Shown here one piece after another: positions 26,101 to 34,461 of a stretch of DNA of 64,000 nucleotides. This stretch comes from CAYWNA01 sp964459305. Its GTDB lineage: Bacteria; Planctomycetota; Planctomycetia; Pirellulales; Pirellulaceae. The number at the start of each line of letters is the position of its first letter. The first letter of the stretch is position 1. The notes beneath the pieces were generated by a model. It saw only the letters and a list, made by a program, of their open reading frames with translations, was not told the DNA's origin and did not search any database. The position numbers and the translations under genes are program-made. The stretch is from assembly GCA_964459305.1 (NCBI GenBank), contig CAYWNA010000001.1:62001-126000 (forward strand), read 5' to 3'.

Positions 26101-27454
26101 CCGCCGGTAGTGCGTAAGCGGGCGGTGTTGGGGATGCGGACTTTTCCTTCGAGCGTCGCATCGCCCAGGTAAGCGTCGATCGCTAGGGCCGCAAGAGAGC
26201 CGTCTTGAATGCAGTTGATGAAGAGCCCCGGGCCGGAAGCGACATCCCCACCGGCAAAAACGCCTTTCAACGTGGTCTGCTTGGTATCGGGGTCGATCTT
26301 CAGAATGCCTCGCTCATGCTCGACGCCTTCGATCGCGTCCAGGAAGGCCGGCGCCGAGGCCTGCCCCACGGAGAAGACGATCGTATCGGCATCTACCACG
26401 CGCCGATCGGCCTCGTCGAACGTCGGGGAGAACCGCCCCTCGTCGTCGAAGACGGAAACGACTTTCTGACAGCGAAGCCCTCGAATCTTGCCCTCCTCAA
26501 CAACGATCTCCACTGGGCCCCAGCCGGGGATGATCTCCACGCCCTCCGCGTCGCCATCGACCAATTCTTCGTGATCGGCCGGCATTTCCTCCCAATCGCG
26601 TTCCAGGCAGACAGTCTTCACCGACGCCGCGCCCATCCGAAGAAGGCTTCGCGCAATGCCAAAGGCCACATTCCCGCCGCCGATAACCAGCGTGTTGCGC
26701 CCAGAGAAATCGCGTCCGCGACCGTCGCAATAGTCGTGCAGAATTGCAATGGCATCCAGAACGTCCGGGTGATCGGCACCGGGCAACGGGAGACGTTTGC
26801 CCAGCGGCAGGCCCACGCCGATGAATACCGCGTCATAGTCGCGGCGCAAATCGTCGAAGGCGACGTCCTTTCCGATCTCCTGCCCCAGACGCAACGTGAC
26901 GCGTTGCATGCTGGCGATTGCCTCAACTTCCCGGGCAACGAGTTCCCGGTCGAGGCGGTAGAGGGGCACGCCATAAGTGAGCATGCCGCCTGGTTTGTCA
27001 TCCCTTTCAAAGACGTGGCTCTCGTGGCCCATGCGAGCCAGGTCATGGGCACACGTCAGCCCGGCTACACCACTGCCGACAATGGCTACCCGCTTGCCCG
27101 TGGGCGGCGCATCGAGGCCTCCCTTCACATCCGACATGGCCAGCGTCTCCTCAAGGGGAAGCGCCTCCGCGCCATACCGGCTAGTAAGGAATCCCTTGAG
27201 AGACCGAATCCTCAGCGGCTCATCCACCTTGCCCCGCCGACACGTTACTTAGCAGGGCGCACCGCGGACTTTGCCGCAAATCGAAGAAACCGATTGGGAC
27301 CACGTGCGATACGATAGCCCTCGGCCAGATCCCCCTGGCTGATCGCAATGATGTAACCCCTCGCGTCGGCACACACGGGACACCCGCGCATACACTCCAC
27401 GTCATCGACATAGTACTGTGGATGCGAAAGGCGAACGTCATAAGAGAGCTTCAC
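26097..27454 (-). pseudogene. GltD-like FAD/NAD(P) oxidoreductase, broken near its 5' end
   Basis: The main body (26097-27227) is intact: FAD motif VAIVGSGVAGLTCAHDLA, the GGMLTYGVP segment, NAD(P) motif VIGGGNVAFGIARS and GVFAGGDVASGPG. The conserved N-terminal Fe-S segment is split. From a GTG at 27454 the sequence reads ECMRGCPVCADARGY ... ARGPNRF, then leaves frame. The next frame carries SSICGKVRGAPC, a TAA where glutamate is expected, then VTCRRGKVDEPLRI. This shows one frameshift (27283-27291), one nonsense codon (27251-27249) and a Cys-to-Arg change in a conserved Cys position. A short product from GTG 27227 would lack the Fe-S domain. The GTG at 27454 overlaps the CBS gene stop (GTGA). 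Confidence 0.8.
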
Positions 27455-27876
27455 TGTCGGCCTTCCCTTTTCGATGCAAGCAATCCCTGAATCGCTCGAA
27501 TGATGCCCCTTCGGCTAATCTGCCCAACAAGGCGTCCGTTCTCAAGCACCGGGAAGTGGTGGAACTTCTGCTCCGAGAACAAAGCGGCGACGTTCAGGAT
27601 GTCTGTGTTGTGGTCGACCGTGATGACGTCCGTGGTCATCAAATCCTTGACGAGCGCGGGTGGCGATTCGTAGTACTCGGCACGAACGAGCGCTTCCAAG
27701 CACGCTCTCTCCGAGAGAATCCCGATCAAGTCCCCGTCGTTGTCCAGCACCGGCAGTGCTGAGACGTGATGCGCGAGAAGGAGGTTGATGGCAGCGTAGG
27801 CGTCCATATCGGGGCCCACGGTGAACACCTCCTTGCTCATGTGATCCTCTACCGTTCCGACGGCTGATGCTTCCAC
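27451..27876 (-). CDS. Tandem CBS-domain protein
   Basis: About 141 residues forming one Bateman module of two CBS domains: VFTVGPDMDAYAAINLLLAHHVSALPVLD and VITVDHNTDILNVAALF ... FPVLENGRLVGQISRR. Such modules bind adenine nucleotides and sense energy state. The GTG at 27876 has an ideal AGGAG upstream. The frame is open to an ATG at 27960 but that would overlap the rubrerythrin-like gene. It sits between the ferritin-like genes and the bc-type operon and may regulate or tune the respiratory proteins. Confidence 0.85.
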   Translation of the reverse strand: MEASAVGTVEDHMSKEVFTVGPDMDAYAAINLLLAHHVSALPVLDNDGDLIGILSERACLEALVRAEYYESPPALVKDLMTTDVITVDHNTDILNVAALFSEQKFHHFPVLENGRLVGQISRRGIIRAIQGLLASKREGRQ

Positions 27877-27931
27877 TGTTTCGCTCCTAGTCGTATCTCT
27901 GCCGTGCCTCGTTGCTCGGTCCTGAGTGCGG

Positions 27932-28387
27932 TCAGTTCTCGGTAAAGATGCGCTCGTCATACTCGACTTCGAAACGCAACTTGTGTTTCGCCTCTTCTTG
28001 GGCGAGGGAAAGCAACAGACCCCGTAGGTCCTCGTCTGGGGCCGCCGCCGCGAGATCCGTGTAGAGCTTGAATGCAGCTTTCTCCTGCTTCATCGCGAGG
28101 ATCAATGCCTGTTGATAATCCATATCCGGCCCCGGCTCGCCCTCGACCAGATAGTCACCGATCTTGAGATTGAGAATCTGTTGGCTCGCCGACTCCATCT
28201 TGCCGGACTCCTTGACTTTCAACAGCTTCGCTTTGTGTCCCTGTTCCTCAACGGCGAAACCCTCGAATACTCGGCGAATTGAGCCCGATTCCATCTTTGC
28301 AGCCAAATCTGCGTAAAACTCAGCAGCATTCTCCTCGTTCTGGATTGCGAAGTCCAGAATCTCCTCAGTGGAGTTCCATTGACCCAC
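27932..28387 (-). CDS. Rubrerythrin-like ferritin-family protein
   Basis: A 151-residue four-helix protein with paired ExxH-type iron-binding segments: EENAAEFYADLA, EEQGHKAKL, QEKAAFKLY and QEEAKHKLR. It lacks the C-terminal rubredoxin domain of full rubrerythrin. A separate rubredoxin-like gene lies just upstream at 28601-28942 and may supply that part. It probably handles peroxide or stores iron under low oxygen. Confidence 0.88.
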   Translation of the reverse strand: MGQWNSTEEILDFAIQNEENAAEFYADLAAKMESGSIRRVFEGFAVEEQGHKAKLLKVKESGKMESASQQILNLKIGDYLVEGEPGPDMDYQQALILAMKQEKAAFKLYTDLAAAAPDEDLRGLLLSLAQEEAKHKLRFEVEYDERIFTEN

Positions 28388-28600
28388 GGTTCTCTCCTTT
28401 CGTTGCTTGGCATGCGCGCGTCAGGCCGCCGCAGACTCTTCTCGGAGCCCTTTCCGGCATCACTCGGCAAAGCACCTTAGGTCCAGGACTCTACCACAGA
28501 CTTAGCCGCAGGGATACATGCCCTACTGGATGCCGGCGAGGCGTTACAGGAGTAGGTTATGCATGTTCTCATCTTCCAGTAAGTACTCCAGAAGACAGGA

Positions 28601-28942
28601 CTATCCCCATTTGCCTTTGCCGATGTGCCCCTGTACTTCCGTCATGGACAGTTTCATCATCTCGTAAGCGTGTACCAACGATTGCTGAAAGACGGCGACA
28701 CAGCCAGGGTCGAGGTTATCCTCGATGCCGTCCTTGCACGCCGCTTCGATCTCCCGGGCCAGGCTTACCACGCGACAGTGCAGGGCGTTCGTGCGGCGTG
28801 ATCGCTCGACGAGCCCGGCGGCTTGCTCATCCAGTGCCACGAAGACCTCCCTGGTGGCACCGCATTTCGGGCATTGTAGCGGGGCTTCGTCTCCATCGTG
28901 AATGTACCCGCATTCGGCACATTTCCATTTCTTGTTTTCCAT
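28601..28942 (-). CDS. Rubredoxin-like protein with helical C-terminal domain
   Basis: A 113-residue protein. The first 35 residues carry a rubredoxin-type iron site, CAECGYIH ... CPKCGA. The remaining ~75 residues are helical and unrecognised. The ATG at 28942 (MENKKWKC) has a GAGAA box; a TTG two codons earlier is not needed. It may give electrons to the adjacent rubrerythrin-like and peroxiredoxin proteins. The 213-base gap downstream (28388-28600) holds no gene that I can see. Confidence 0.82.
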   Translation of the reverse strand: MENKKWKCAECGYIHDGDEAPLQCPKCGATREVFVALDEQAAGLVERSRRTNALHCRVVSLAREIEAACKDGIEDNLDPGCVAVFQQSLVHAYEMMKLSMTEVQGHIGKGKWG

Positions 28943-29025
28943 GATCAATTCTCTTTCTGTATTCGTGAACTAAACCGGTTAACTGACGCATCAGACGGCC
29001 TGGAAATGCCGTTCTATGGAGACAC

Positions 29026-29616
29026 CTACGAGGCGTGCTTTGCCAGATACTCGGCAACGCCGTCGGCCGTGGGCTTCATGGCGTCTTCGCCGTCGCGCCA
29101 ATTGGCCGGGCAGACCTGGCCATGTTCCTCGGTAAACTGTAACGCGTCAACCAGCCGCAAAGCCTCATCCACGTTGCGGCCCAAAGGAAGGTCGTTGACC
29201 AGGGCGTGGCGTACGATGCCCTCCTTGTCGATCAGGAACAATCCGCGCAGCGCCACTTCGCCGCCGGCTAGCACACCGTAGTCCTCCGAGATCTTCTTGC
29301 TCAAGTCGGCGACCAGCGGATACCTGACCGGCCCGATGCCGCCCTGATCACGCGTGGTGTTCTTCCAAGCCAGATGCGTGAAATGCGAGTCGACGGAGAC
29401 CCCAATTACCTGAGTGTTCTTCTGCTCGAACTCCTCAACTGCCTTGTCGAAGGCGATAATTTCCGATGGGCAGACGAAGGTGAAATCCAGCGGATAGAAG
29501 AACAGCACCACGTACTTCCCGCGTTGTGACGACAGCGTCAACTCGGCGAAGGAGTTGTCGGCCAAGACCGCCTGGGCGGTGAAATCAGGGGCTTCCTGTG
29601 TGACCAGAGTAGACAT
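29026..29616 (-). CDS. Typical 2-Cys peroxiredoxin (AhpC/TSA type)
   Basis: A 196-residue peroxidase. The peroxidatic cysteine lies in DFTFVCPSEI and the resolving cysteine in GQVCPANWRDG, with the conserved Arg in the middle of the domain. It reduces hydrogen peroxide and organic peroxides with thioredoxin or a similar donor. It lies between ferritin and rubredoxin-like genes, in keeping with an iron/peroxide defence operon. Confidence 0.95.
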   Translation of the reverse strand: MSTLVTQEAPDFTAQAVLADNSFAELTLSSQRGKYVVLFFYPLDFTFVCPSEIIAFDKAVEEFEQKNTQVIGVSVDSHFTHLAWKNTTRDQGGIGPVRYPLVADLSKKISEDYGVLAGGEVALRGLFLIDKEGIVRHALVNDLPLGRNVDEALRLVDALQFTEEHGQVCPANWRDGEDAMKPTADGVAEYLAKHAS

Positions 29617-29675
29617 ATCGGAATTTCATTTTTTCTGTGAGTGATCAGTTACCAAAACGGTTGTCTTCAAGACGA

Positions 29676-30191
29676 TTAGGCGCTGGGTTCTGTTGGCGAC
29701 GGAAGCGTTCGCTGGCCCAATTCTCTATCAAGCATGTACAGGGGCATTGGGGAATCGCCGATCAGTTTGAGCTTGTCTACGATTGTCCTTGCGGTCGCCT
29801 CTTCCTCGACCTGCTCGGTGACAAACCACTGGAGGAAGATATTTGAGGCGTGGTCTTTCTCACCCAGTGACAAATCGACGAGATCGTTGATCAGGCCCGT
29901 AACCTTCTGTTCATGCGCGAGCACAGCCTCGAAAACGTCCAGCGGCGACGTCCATTCGGTCTTCGGGCCCTCGATCTGGCTCAGCAGGACCCGCCCGTCA
30001 CGCTCATTGATGAAGTCGAAAAATTTGACCGCATGGGCAAGTTCTTCTTGAGCCTGAATTCGCATCCAGTTCGCCATCCCCCCAAGATTCTGTGAATCGA
30101 AGTAGGCCGACATCGACAGGTACAGGTACGAGGAGTAGAGTTCCGCGTTAACTTGGCTGTTGAGAGCATCTTGAATCTTCGGTTTCAACAT
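29676..30191 (-). CDS. ftnA: Ferritin (FtnA type)
   Basis: About 171 residues with the ferritin diiron ligands in NAELYSSYLYLSMSAYF, EELAHAVKFFDFI, EQKVTGLI and EQVEEEATARTI. It stores iron in a 24-mer shell. The ATG at 30191 (MLKPKIQ) fits ferritin starts and has AAGGA at good spacing. An ATG three codons upstream (30200) is the alternative. Confidence 0.93.
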   Translation of the reverse strand: MLKPKIQDALNSQVNAELYSSYLYLSMSAYFDSQNLGGMANWMRIQAQEELAHAVKFFDFINERDGRVLLSQIEGPKTEWTSPLDVFEAVLAHEQKVTGLINDLVDLSLGEKDHASNIFLQWFVTEQVEEEATARTIVDKLKLIGDSPMPLYMLDRELGQRTLPSPTEPSA

Positions 30192-30236
30192 CTTGGGCAT
30201 TCCTTATCTTTGGCTGGTTTGTATCGACGTCAGTCA

Positions 30237-30467
30237 TCAGGGCTCGGCCGAGCGCCGGTCGTCTGCATCCCACTTGCCTGATTTCTTGTGCTTCTCGCAT
30301 TCCTGCTCGGCCAGTTTGCGAACATGGTAAGCAGCGTCGCGGAGGATCCCGTAGACAATCCCGCAGGAATCATCGTCACGATCCCGGTCTCCCTCGTCGG
30401 CCAGTGCCAACATCTCTCGCGTGAGTCTTACAGTTCTAATCAGGTTCTGATTGAACGGTTCGGCCAT
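30237..30467 (-). CDS. Small conserved-looking protein at head of redox operon
   Basis: 76 residues, charged and helical, starting MAEPFNQNLIRTVRLTREM and containing a run of Asp and Arg near the middle. No family is recognised. It is the first gene behind the near-consensus sigma-54 promoter at 30517-30532. It has a modest GGGGTGA box. Its position directly ahead of ferritin suggests a role with iron or redox stress, but no function is claimed. Confidence 0.6.
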   Translation of the reverse strand: MAEPFNQNLIRTVRLTREMLALADEGDRDRDDDSCGIVYGILRDAAYHVRKLAEQECEKHKKSGKWDADDRRSAEP

Positions 30468-30516
30468 GGCTCAAATTCACCCCAAGTGCTTCCCGTCGCT
30501 GGTCATGGCTGCCTTC

Positions 30517-30532
30517 TGCAAAACGCGTGCCA
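30517..30532 (-). promoter_or_regulatory. Sigma-54 (RpoN) promoter
   Basis: Read on the minus strand: TGGCAC (-24) then GCGTT then TTGCA (-12). The GG and GC doublets are 10 bases apart, as RpoN requires. The expected transcription start is about 12 bases past the GC, near 30506, leaving about 40 bases of leader before the ATG at 30467. The site is bracketed by perfect 10-bp inverted arms (30493-30502 and 30530-30539). A sigma-54 activator gene lies upstream at 30946-32346. Confidence 0.8.
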
Positions 30533-30632
30533 GCGACGGAAATCTAGGAGAACGGACGAGGGGTCAGCGGCCGGACGAAGCCTAGGCCGTAGGCATCTCG
30601 CGCCGTGAAATGATCTGAACTTCTAATCCTTG

Positions 30633-30690
30633 AAGCCCGAAACGCAAAAGAAGGAACAATTGCGGTTTCCCTCGCTCGCGCTTCGGGCTT
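30633..30690. repeat. Palindromic element, family C copy 2
   Basis: Arms carrying AAGCCCGAAACGCAAAAG (30633 onward) and the mostly complementary CGCGCTTCGGGCTT (to 30690) match the inner arms at 16048-16117. The outer 18-bp arms of copy 1 are absent. It lies in the 478-base gap 30468-30945, which otherwise holds the sigma-54 promoter, a family B palindrome and several GAGACA/TGTCTC motifs around 30705-30790 that I cannot classify. Confidence 0.7.
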
Positions 30691-30793
30691 GAATAATCCC
30701 GGCCATCGAGACAGCTGAGCCAGTTGTTTTTGGCTGGAATGTCTCAGGGTTATGTATCGGCTGTCTCGCGACATTGAGACACTGAGACACCCT

Positions 30794-30861
30794 GTAGCTG
30801 GATTCGGAAGAATTTAGAGCGATTAGGCCCTCACCGCCCGAATTCTTGCGAATCCAGCTAC
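30794..30861. repeat. Palindromic element, family B copy 2
   Basis: Inverted repeat with arms carrying GTAGCTGGATTCGGAAGAAT and GAATTCTTGCGAATCCAGCT. The right flank (30862 to about 30910, GTTTCGTCGACGAATCCTTG) is the inverted counterpart of the left flank of copy 1 at 8188-8238, so the two copies are in opposite orientation. Confidence 0.8.
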
Positions 30862-30945
30862 GAGTTTCGTCGACGAATCCTTGCCGTCCCGCAAACCCCT
30901 TCCTGCGCCTCTGTCACGTCGAGGAGGCAAGCATCCGAACCCTGA

Positions 30946-32346
30946 TCAATCGTTTGAAGGCGTGACTGGGGTGTCGCCCAAGAATCGATATAGTGTGGCC
31001 CGGCCCACCCCGAGGAGCTTGGCTGCTCTGACTTTGTTGCCGTTGGTCTCCTCAAGGGCACGTCGGACAGATTCGGCATCCAGCTTGCGTGACCGATCGC
31101 GTTTGATGGTCGTCGCAACCGGCTGCCGGGGCCGAGTCATCGCCAGCGGAAGGTGCTCCGGTTCGATGACCGTGCCCCTACACTTGATCAGGGCATATTG
31201 GAGCGCGTTCTGCATTTCCCGCACGTTGCCGGGCCAGTCGTATTCCATCATGATATCGAGGATCTCAGGAGACATGACGATTTTGCCACGGCTGGTCTCC
31301 TCGACAACATTCTTGAGAATGTGTTCTGCCAGAAGCGGGATATCGCCACATCGTTCCCGAAGTGGCGGCAACTCGATCGGGACGACACACAGCCTGTAGA
31401 AGAGGTCTTCCCGGAATCTGCCGTCCGCCACCTCGTCTCGAAGGTCTTTGTTCGAGGCACTGACGACGCGAGTGTTTACGCGGACGGTCGTTTCCCCGCC
31501 GACCCGCTCAAACGTACCTTCCTGGAGCACGCGGAGAAGTTTGACCTGGATCGCAGGAGTCAGATCGGCCACTTCGTCAAGGAAGATCGTACCCTCGTCG
31601 GCCAGCTCGAACCGGCCCTTCTTGTCGCGGATTGCTCCCGTGAACGCGCCTCGCACGTGACCGAACAGTTCGCTCTCGAGCAGGCCTTCCGGTAAGGCAC
31701 CGCAATTGATCGGCACGAAATTCTTGTTGGACCGAAGGCCTTCGTGGTGGATCGCCGCGGCAACCAGCTCTTTGCCCGTGCCGCTTTCGCCCTGTACCAA
31801 CACAGGCGCTTTGGCATCGGCGACATCGCGGATCGTCTCATACAATGCCAACATCCGCTTGTCCCGGCCGATGATGCCCGCAAAGCCATCTTCGGTTGTG
31901 AGGCGAGTGCGCAGCCGTTCGAGTTCGGTAACGTCTTCCAACATGACGATCGCCAGTTGCTCGCCGCCATACTCGATGGGCGCAGCGCTCAGCAACAGCA
32001 CCAAGTCGCGTTCTTCGTCGCCGACCAGCAGTGTGACATTTGCCTTTCTGCGGTGGACGCGTTCTCCGGTCAATGCTTCCAGTGCAGCGCTCCGAATGCG
32101 GCAATCGCTGCAGGCTTGGCTGAATCCGCACCCCTCCGGACTCTCGTGGGCGTGAATGCAGCGCATCGCGTCCCCGTTGCGCTTGTCGACGACCTCCGCT
32201 TGCGACAAGCCGAACGTCTGTTCCAGCAGCCTGTTAATCGCCTTCACGCGCCGGTCCCGATCGACGACCAAAATGCCGCACGGGATCGACTCGAAGAGGG
32301 TCTGCAGAAACCCGCCTTGACTTAGCAGATTAGTGATTGCCGGCAA
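30946..32346 (-). CDS. PAS-containing sigma-54-dependent transcription activator
   Basis: 466 residues. Residues ~1-150 form a PAS-like sensor holding a Cys/His-rich stretch, CIHAHESPEGCGFSQACSDC, that could bind a metal, heme or Fe-S centre. The AAA+ domain has GESGTGKE (Walker A), GAFTGA (sigma-54 contact) and FLDEVADL (Walker B). The C-terminus is a Fis-type helix-turn-helix (NKVRAAKLLGVGRATLYRFLG). There is no response-regulator receiver domain, so the signal is probably sensed directly. The likely target is the sigma-54 promoter at 30517-30532; this is inference from position. Confidence 0.92.
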   Translation of the reverse strand: MPAITNLLSQGGFLQTLFESIPCGILVVDRDRRVKAINRLLEQTFGLSQAEVVDKRNGDAMRCIHAHESPEGCGFSQACSDCRIRSAALEALTGERVHRRKANVTLLVGDEERDLVLLLSAAPIEYGGEQLAIVMLEDVTELERLRTRLTTEDGFAGIIGRDKRMLALYETIRDVADAKAPVLVQGESGTGKELVAAAIHHEGLRSNKNFVPINCGALPEGLLESELFGHVRGAFTGAIRDKKGRFELADEGTIFLDEVADLTPAIQVKLLRVLQEGTFERVGGETTVRVNTRVVSASNKDLRDEVADGRFREDLFYRLCVVPIELPPLRERCGDIPLLAEHILKNVVEETSRGKIVMSPEILDIMMEYDWPGNVREMQNALQYALIKCRGTVIEPEHLPLAMTRPRQPVATTIKRDRSRKLDAESVRRALEETNGNKVRAAKLLGVGRATLYRFLGDTPVTPSND

Positions 32347-32430
32347 AGTGACGCTTCCTCCCTAGGGTTCCACCGAGCGTTTCGGCGTCCTTGGTCTAGG
32401 CCATATTATTTTCTTCGCATCCCCAACCGG

Positions 32431-34173
32431 TCAACGGGGCTCCTTCGAGCGAAACAGTTGAAATTCACCGACCAGGGGATTGATGGTCGTATCCAATACC
32501 TGCAATCGCACATGCTGTGCGGTCATGGGTGGGAATCCGACGGTGAAGTCCTCGCCGATCGTTGTTCCCGTGTGGAAGGTCTGCCAATCGTCGCCCTGTT
32601 TCGCCTGCAGCTCGAATTTTTGGATCCGGTCGTATGGCTCGTTGATCCATGCGCGGTCAAAGGTGTATGCCTTCCCCAGATCGACTTCGATCCACGCCGA
32701 CTTGATGCCGGGATTGAAGGTCCAGCCGCTTCTTGGATCCCCGTCCACTGCGTTGGCTGGGCGGTAGCGGTCGGTAACCTTGGGATTGTGATCGTAGATG
32801 TGCGATGCGGTCACCTTGCGACGGTACGTCAATGGCCCCCATCCCGCAATGTGCAACGGTTCAACGTCCATTGCCGAGTTGTCGAGTTCGAGAACGACGA
32901 TTGTGTCCAGATCGTCGCGGTGTTCGGCTGGAACATGAATCTCGATTTGACCGTCGGTTTGTTTCAGCGTGGCCGCGCCTCCAGTCAACAGCGAATGCGA
33001 TACGATCCGTCTTGGGAGAGCGGGAAGCACCAGGGTGTCTTCGTACCATTTCAAGACGTGAACGTAGATGGTCCTGTCCTTTCGGGTGCTGAGGCAATCC
33101 AAGCCCCAGAACGGTCCGCCACTCGTGCCGTAGATGCTTTCGCCATTCTGTTTCAGCCACCCACCGATCTCGCGGAACCTCTCGGCCTGACGCGGCTCGA
33201 TCTGCCCATTCGGCATGGGGTTGGTGTTCAACGCGAGATTCCCGTTGCGGCCCACGCAAGTCACCAGCACGTCGATGCATTCTTTCAGCGACTTGATCCG
33301 ATCGTCGGGCTTCCAAGACCACTGGGTACCGAGCGTCATGCAAGTTTCCCAGGGGCGATCGAGTTGAAACGGGCCAACGCGCTGTTCGGGCGTATCGAAA
33401 TCACCCGGTACCCCGCAGCGGTTGTTGACGATCAGCCATGGCTGCAGAGTGCGCATCATCTTGAACAACTTGGCCGTGTCCCAATCCTCCGGTTTTCCGC
33501 CCAAGTCGAACCAGAGGCCGTCAATTCGGCCGTAGTTGGTCAACAATTCGCGAATCTGCCCGTGCAAGTATTCGATGTAGCGGTGATGGTTCTTCGTTCG
33601 GTAGTCGGGATGGTACCAGTCGGGCTGCGAGTAGTACACGATCAACTTCAAGTCGGCGGCATGGCAAGCGTCGGCAATGTCGGCCATCACGTCGTGTTTC
33701 CAGGCCGCTTCGGTGCCGGTGCTCTTGTAGTCGGTGAGCTTGGTATCGTACAGGCAGAACCCGTCGTGATGCTTGACCAGGAAAATCATGTATTTGGCAC
33801 CGGCATCTTTGGCGACTTGCACCCACTGGCGGGCGTCGAACTTGTCCGGTTGCCACTTTTTGTACAGATTGTCGTACACGTCCACCGGCGTCGGTCCCTG
33901 GCCTTCGCGAACACGGAACTCGCCGCCTCGTGGTGCGCCGCGCGACCAGCCGATTTCCAGACCGGTCAGACTCACCGGTCCCCAGCAAACGAACATGCCA
34001 AGTCGCATGTCCTGCCACGCCTCGACAACCTCCGGCTTGGCCGTGAGCATGTCCCATTCCGCAGACTTGTTTTCTTCCGCACCGAACAGTACCGGAGCGG
34101 AAATCAGTGTAACAACCGTGCAGCAGATGACGGCTTGGCGCCACCAACGGGTAATCGCATTGCGGCTTGTCAT
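32431..34173 (-). CDS. GH29 alpha-L-fucosidase, secreted
   Basis: 580 residues with a signal peptide (AVICCTVVTLISAPVLFGAEE). The GH29 barrel is seen in RLGMFVCWGP, KYMIFLVKHHDGFCLYD, LKLIVYYSQPDWYHPDY and the nucleophile-bearing GLWFDLGG. The C-terminal ~130 residues (YDHNPKVTDRYRPANAVDGD ... WIEVDLGKAYTFDRAWINE) resemble an F5/8 type C (discoidin-like) carbohydrate-binding domain. It should remove fucose from glycans. The ATG at 34173 has an AGGAG site; 14 upstream codons are not used. It is divergent from the oxidoreductase pair at 34462-37196. Confidence 0.92.
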   Translation of the reverse strand: MTSRNAITRWWRQAVICCTVVTLISAPVLFGAEENKSAEWDMLTAKPEVVEAWQDMRLGMFVCWGPVSLTGLEIGWSRGAPRGGEFRVREGQGPTPVDVYDNLYKKWQPDKFDARQWVQVAKDAGAKYMIFLVKHHDGFCLYDTKLTDYKSTGTEAAWKHDVMADIADACHAADLKLIVYYSQPDWYHPDYRTKNHHRYIEYLHGQIRELLTNYGRIDGLWFDLGGKPEDWDTAKLFKMMRTLQPWLIVNNRCGVPGDFDTPEQRVGPFQLDRPWETCMTLGTQWSWKPDDRIKSLKECIDVLVTCVGRNGNLALNTNPMPNGQIEPRQAERFREIGGWLKQNGESIYGTSGGPFWGLDCLSTRKDRTIYVHVLKWYEDTLVLPALPRRIVSHSLLTGGAATLKQTDGQIEIHVPAEHRDDLDTIVVLELDNSAMDVEPLHIAGWGPLTYRRKVTASHIYDHNPKVTDRYRPANAVDGDPRSGWTFNPGIKSAWIEVDLGKAYTFDRAWINEPYDRIQKFELQAKQGDDWQTFHTGTTIGEDFTVGFPPMTAQHVRLQVLDTTINPLVGEFQLFRSKEPR

Positions 34174-34379
34174 TGTCGATCTCCTAGGGTCGAATCGCTG
34201 GAACACTGCGGGCACTACGTGAAGTTCTCACAGGGCATTGCCGTCATCGGGGATTCTCTCATCTGACGTCGGTCTGGGGCTCTTGCGAATTCTAGATGCG
34301 CATCATCCTAACATCCTGCCATCAGCTTTCCACACCCTGGGTGGATTCGCATGTCGTTATGCATTGCCGCGTGGATCTG

Positions 34380-34408
34380 TATAATATTCTCGCATGGTCG
34401 CATATAAT
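34380..34408 (+). promoter_or_regulatory. AT-rich segment with two TATAAT hexamers
   Basis: TATAAT occurs at 34380-34385 and again at 34403-34408, in the 288-base space between the divergent GH29 and oxidoreductase genes and 54-82 bases before the ATG at 34462. No good TTGACA partner is present, so this is only a possible -10 region. Confidence 0.3.
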
Positions 34409-34461
34409 GCCAATGCCGTGTGACGGTCGCGCGATAACACCTTCCGAAAAGGAGTGGAGTC

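Noticed and set aside
32458..34266. Plus-strand open frame of 602 codons
   Set aside because: Antisense shadow of the GH29 gene, which has signal peptide, catalytic motifs and a ribosome site.
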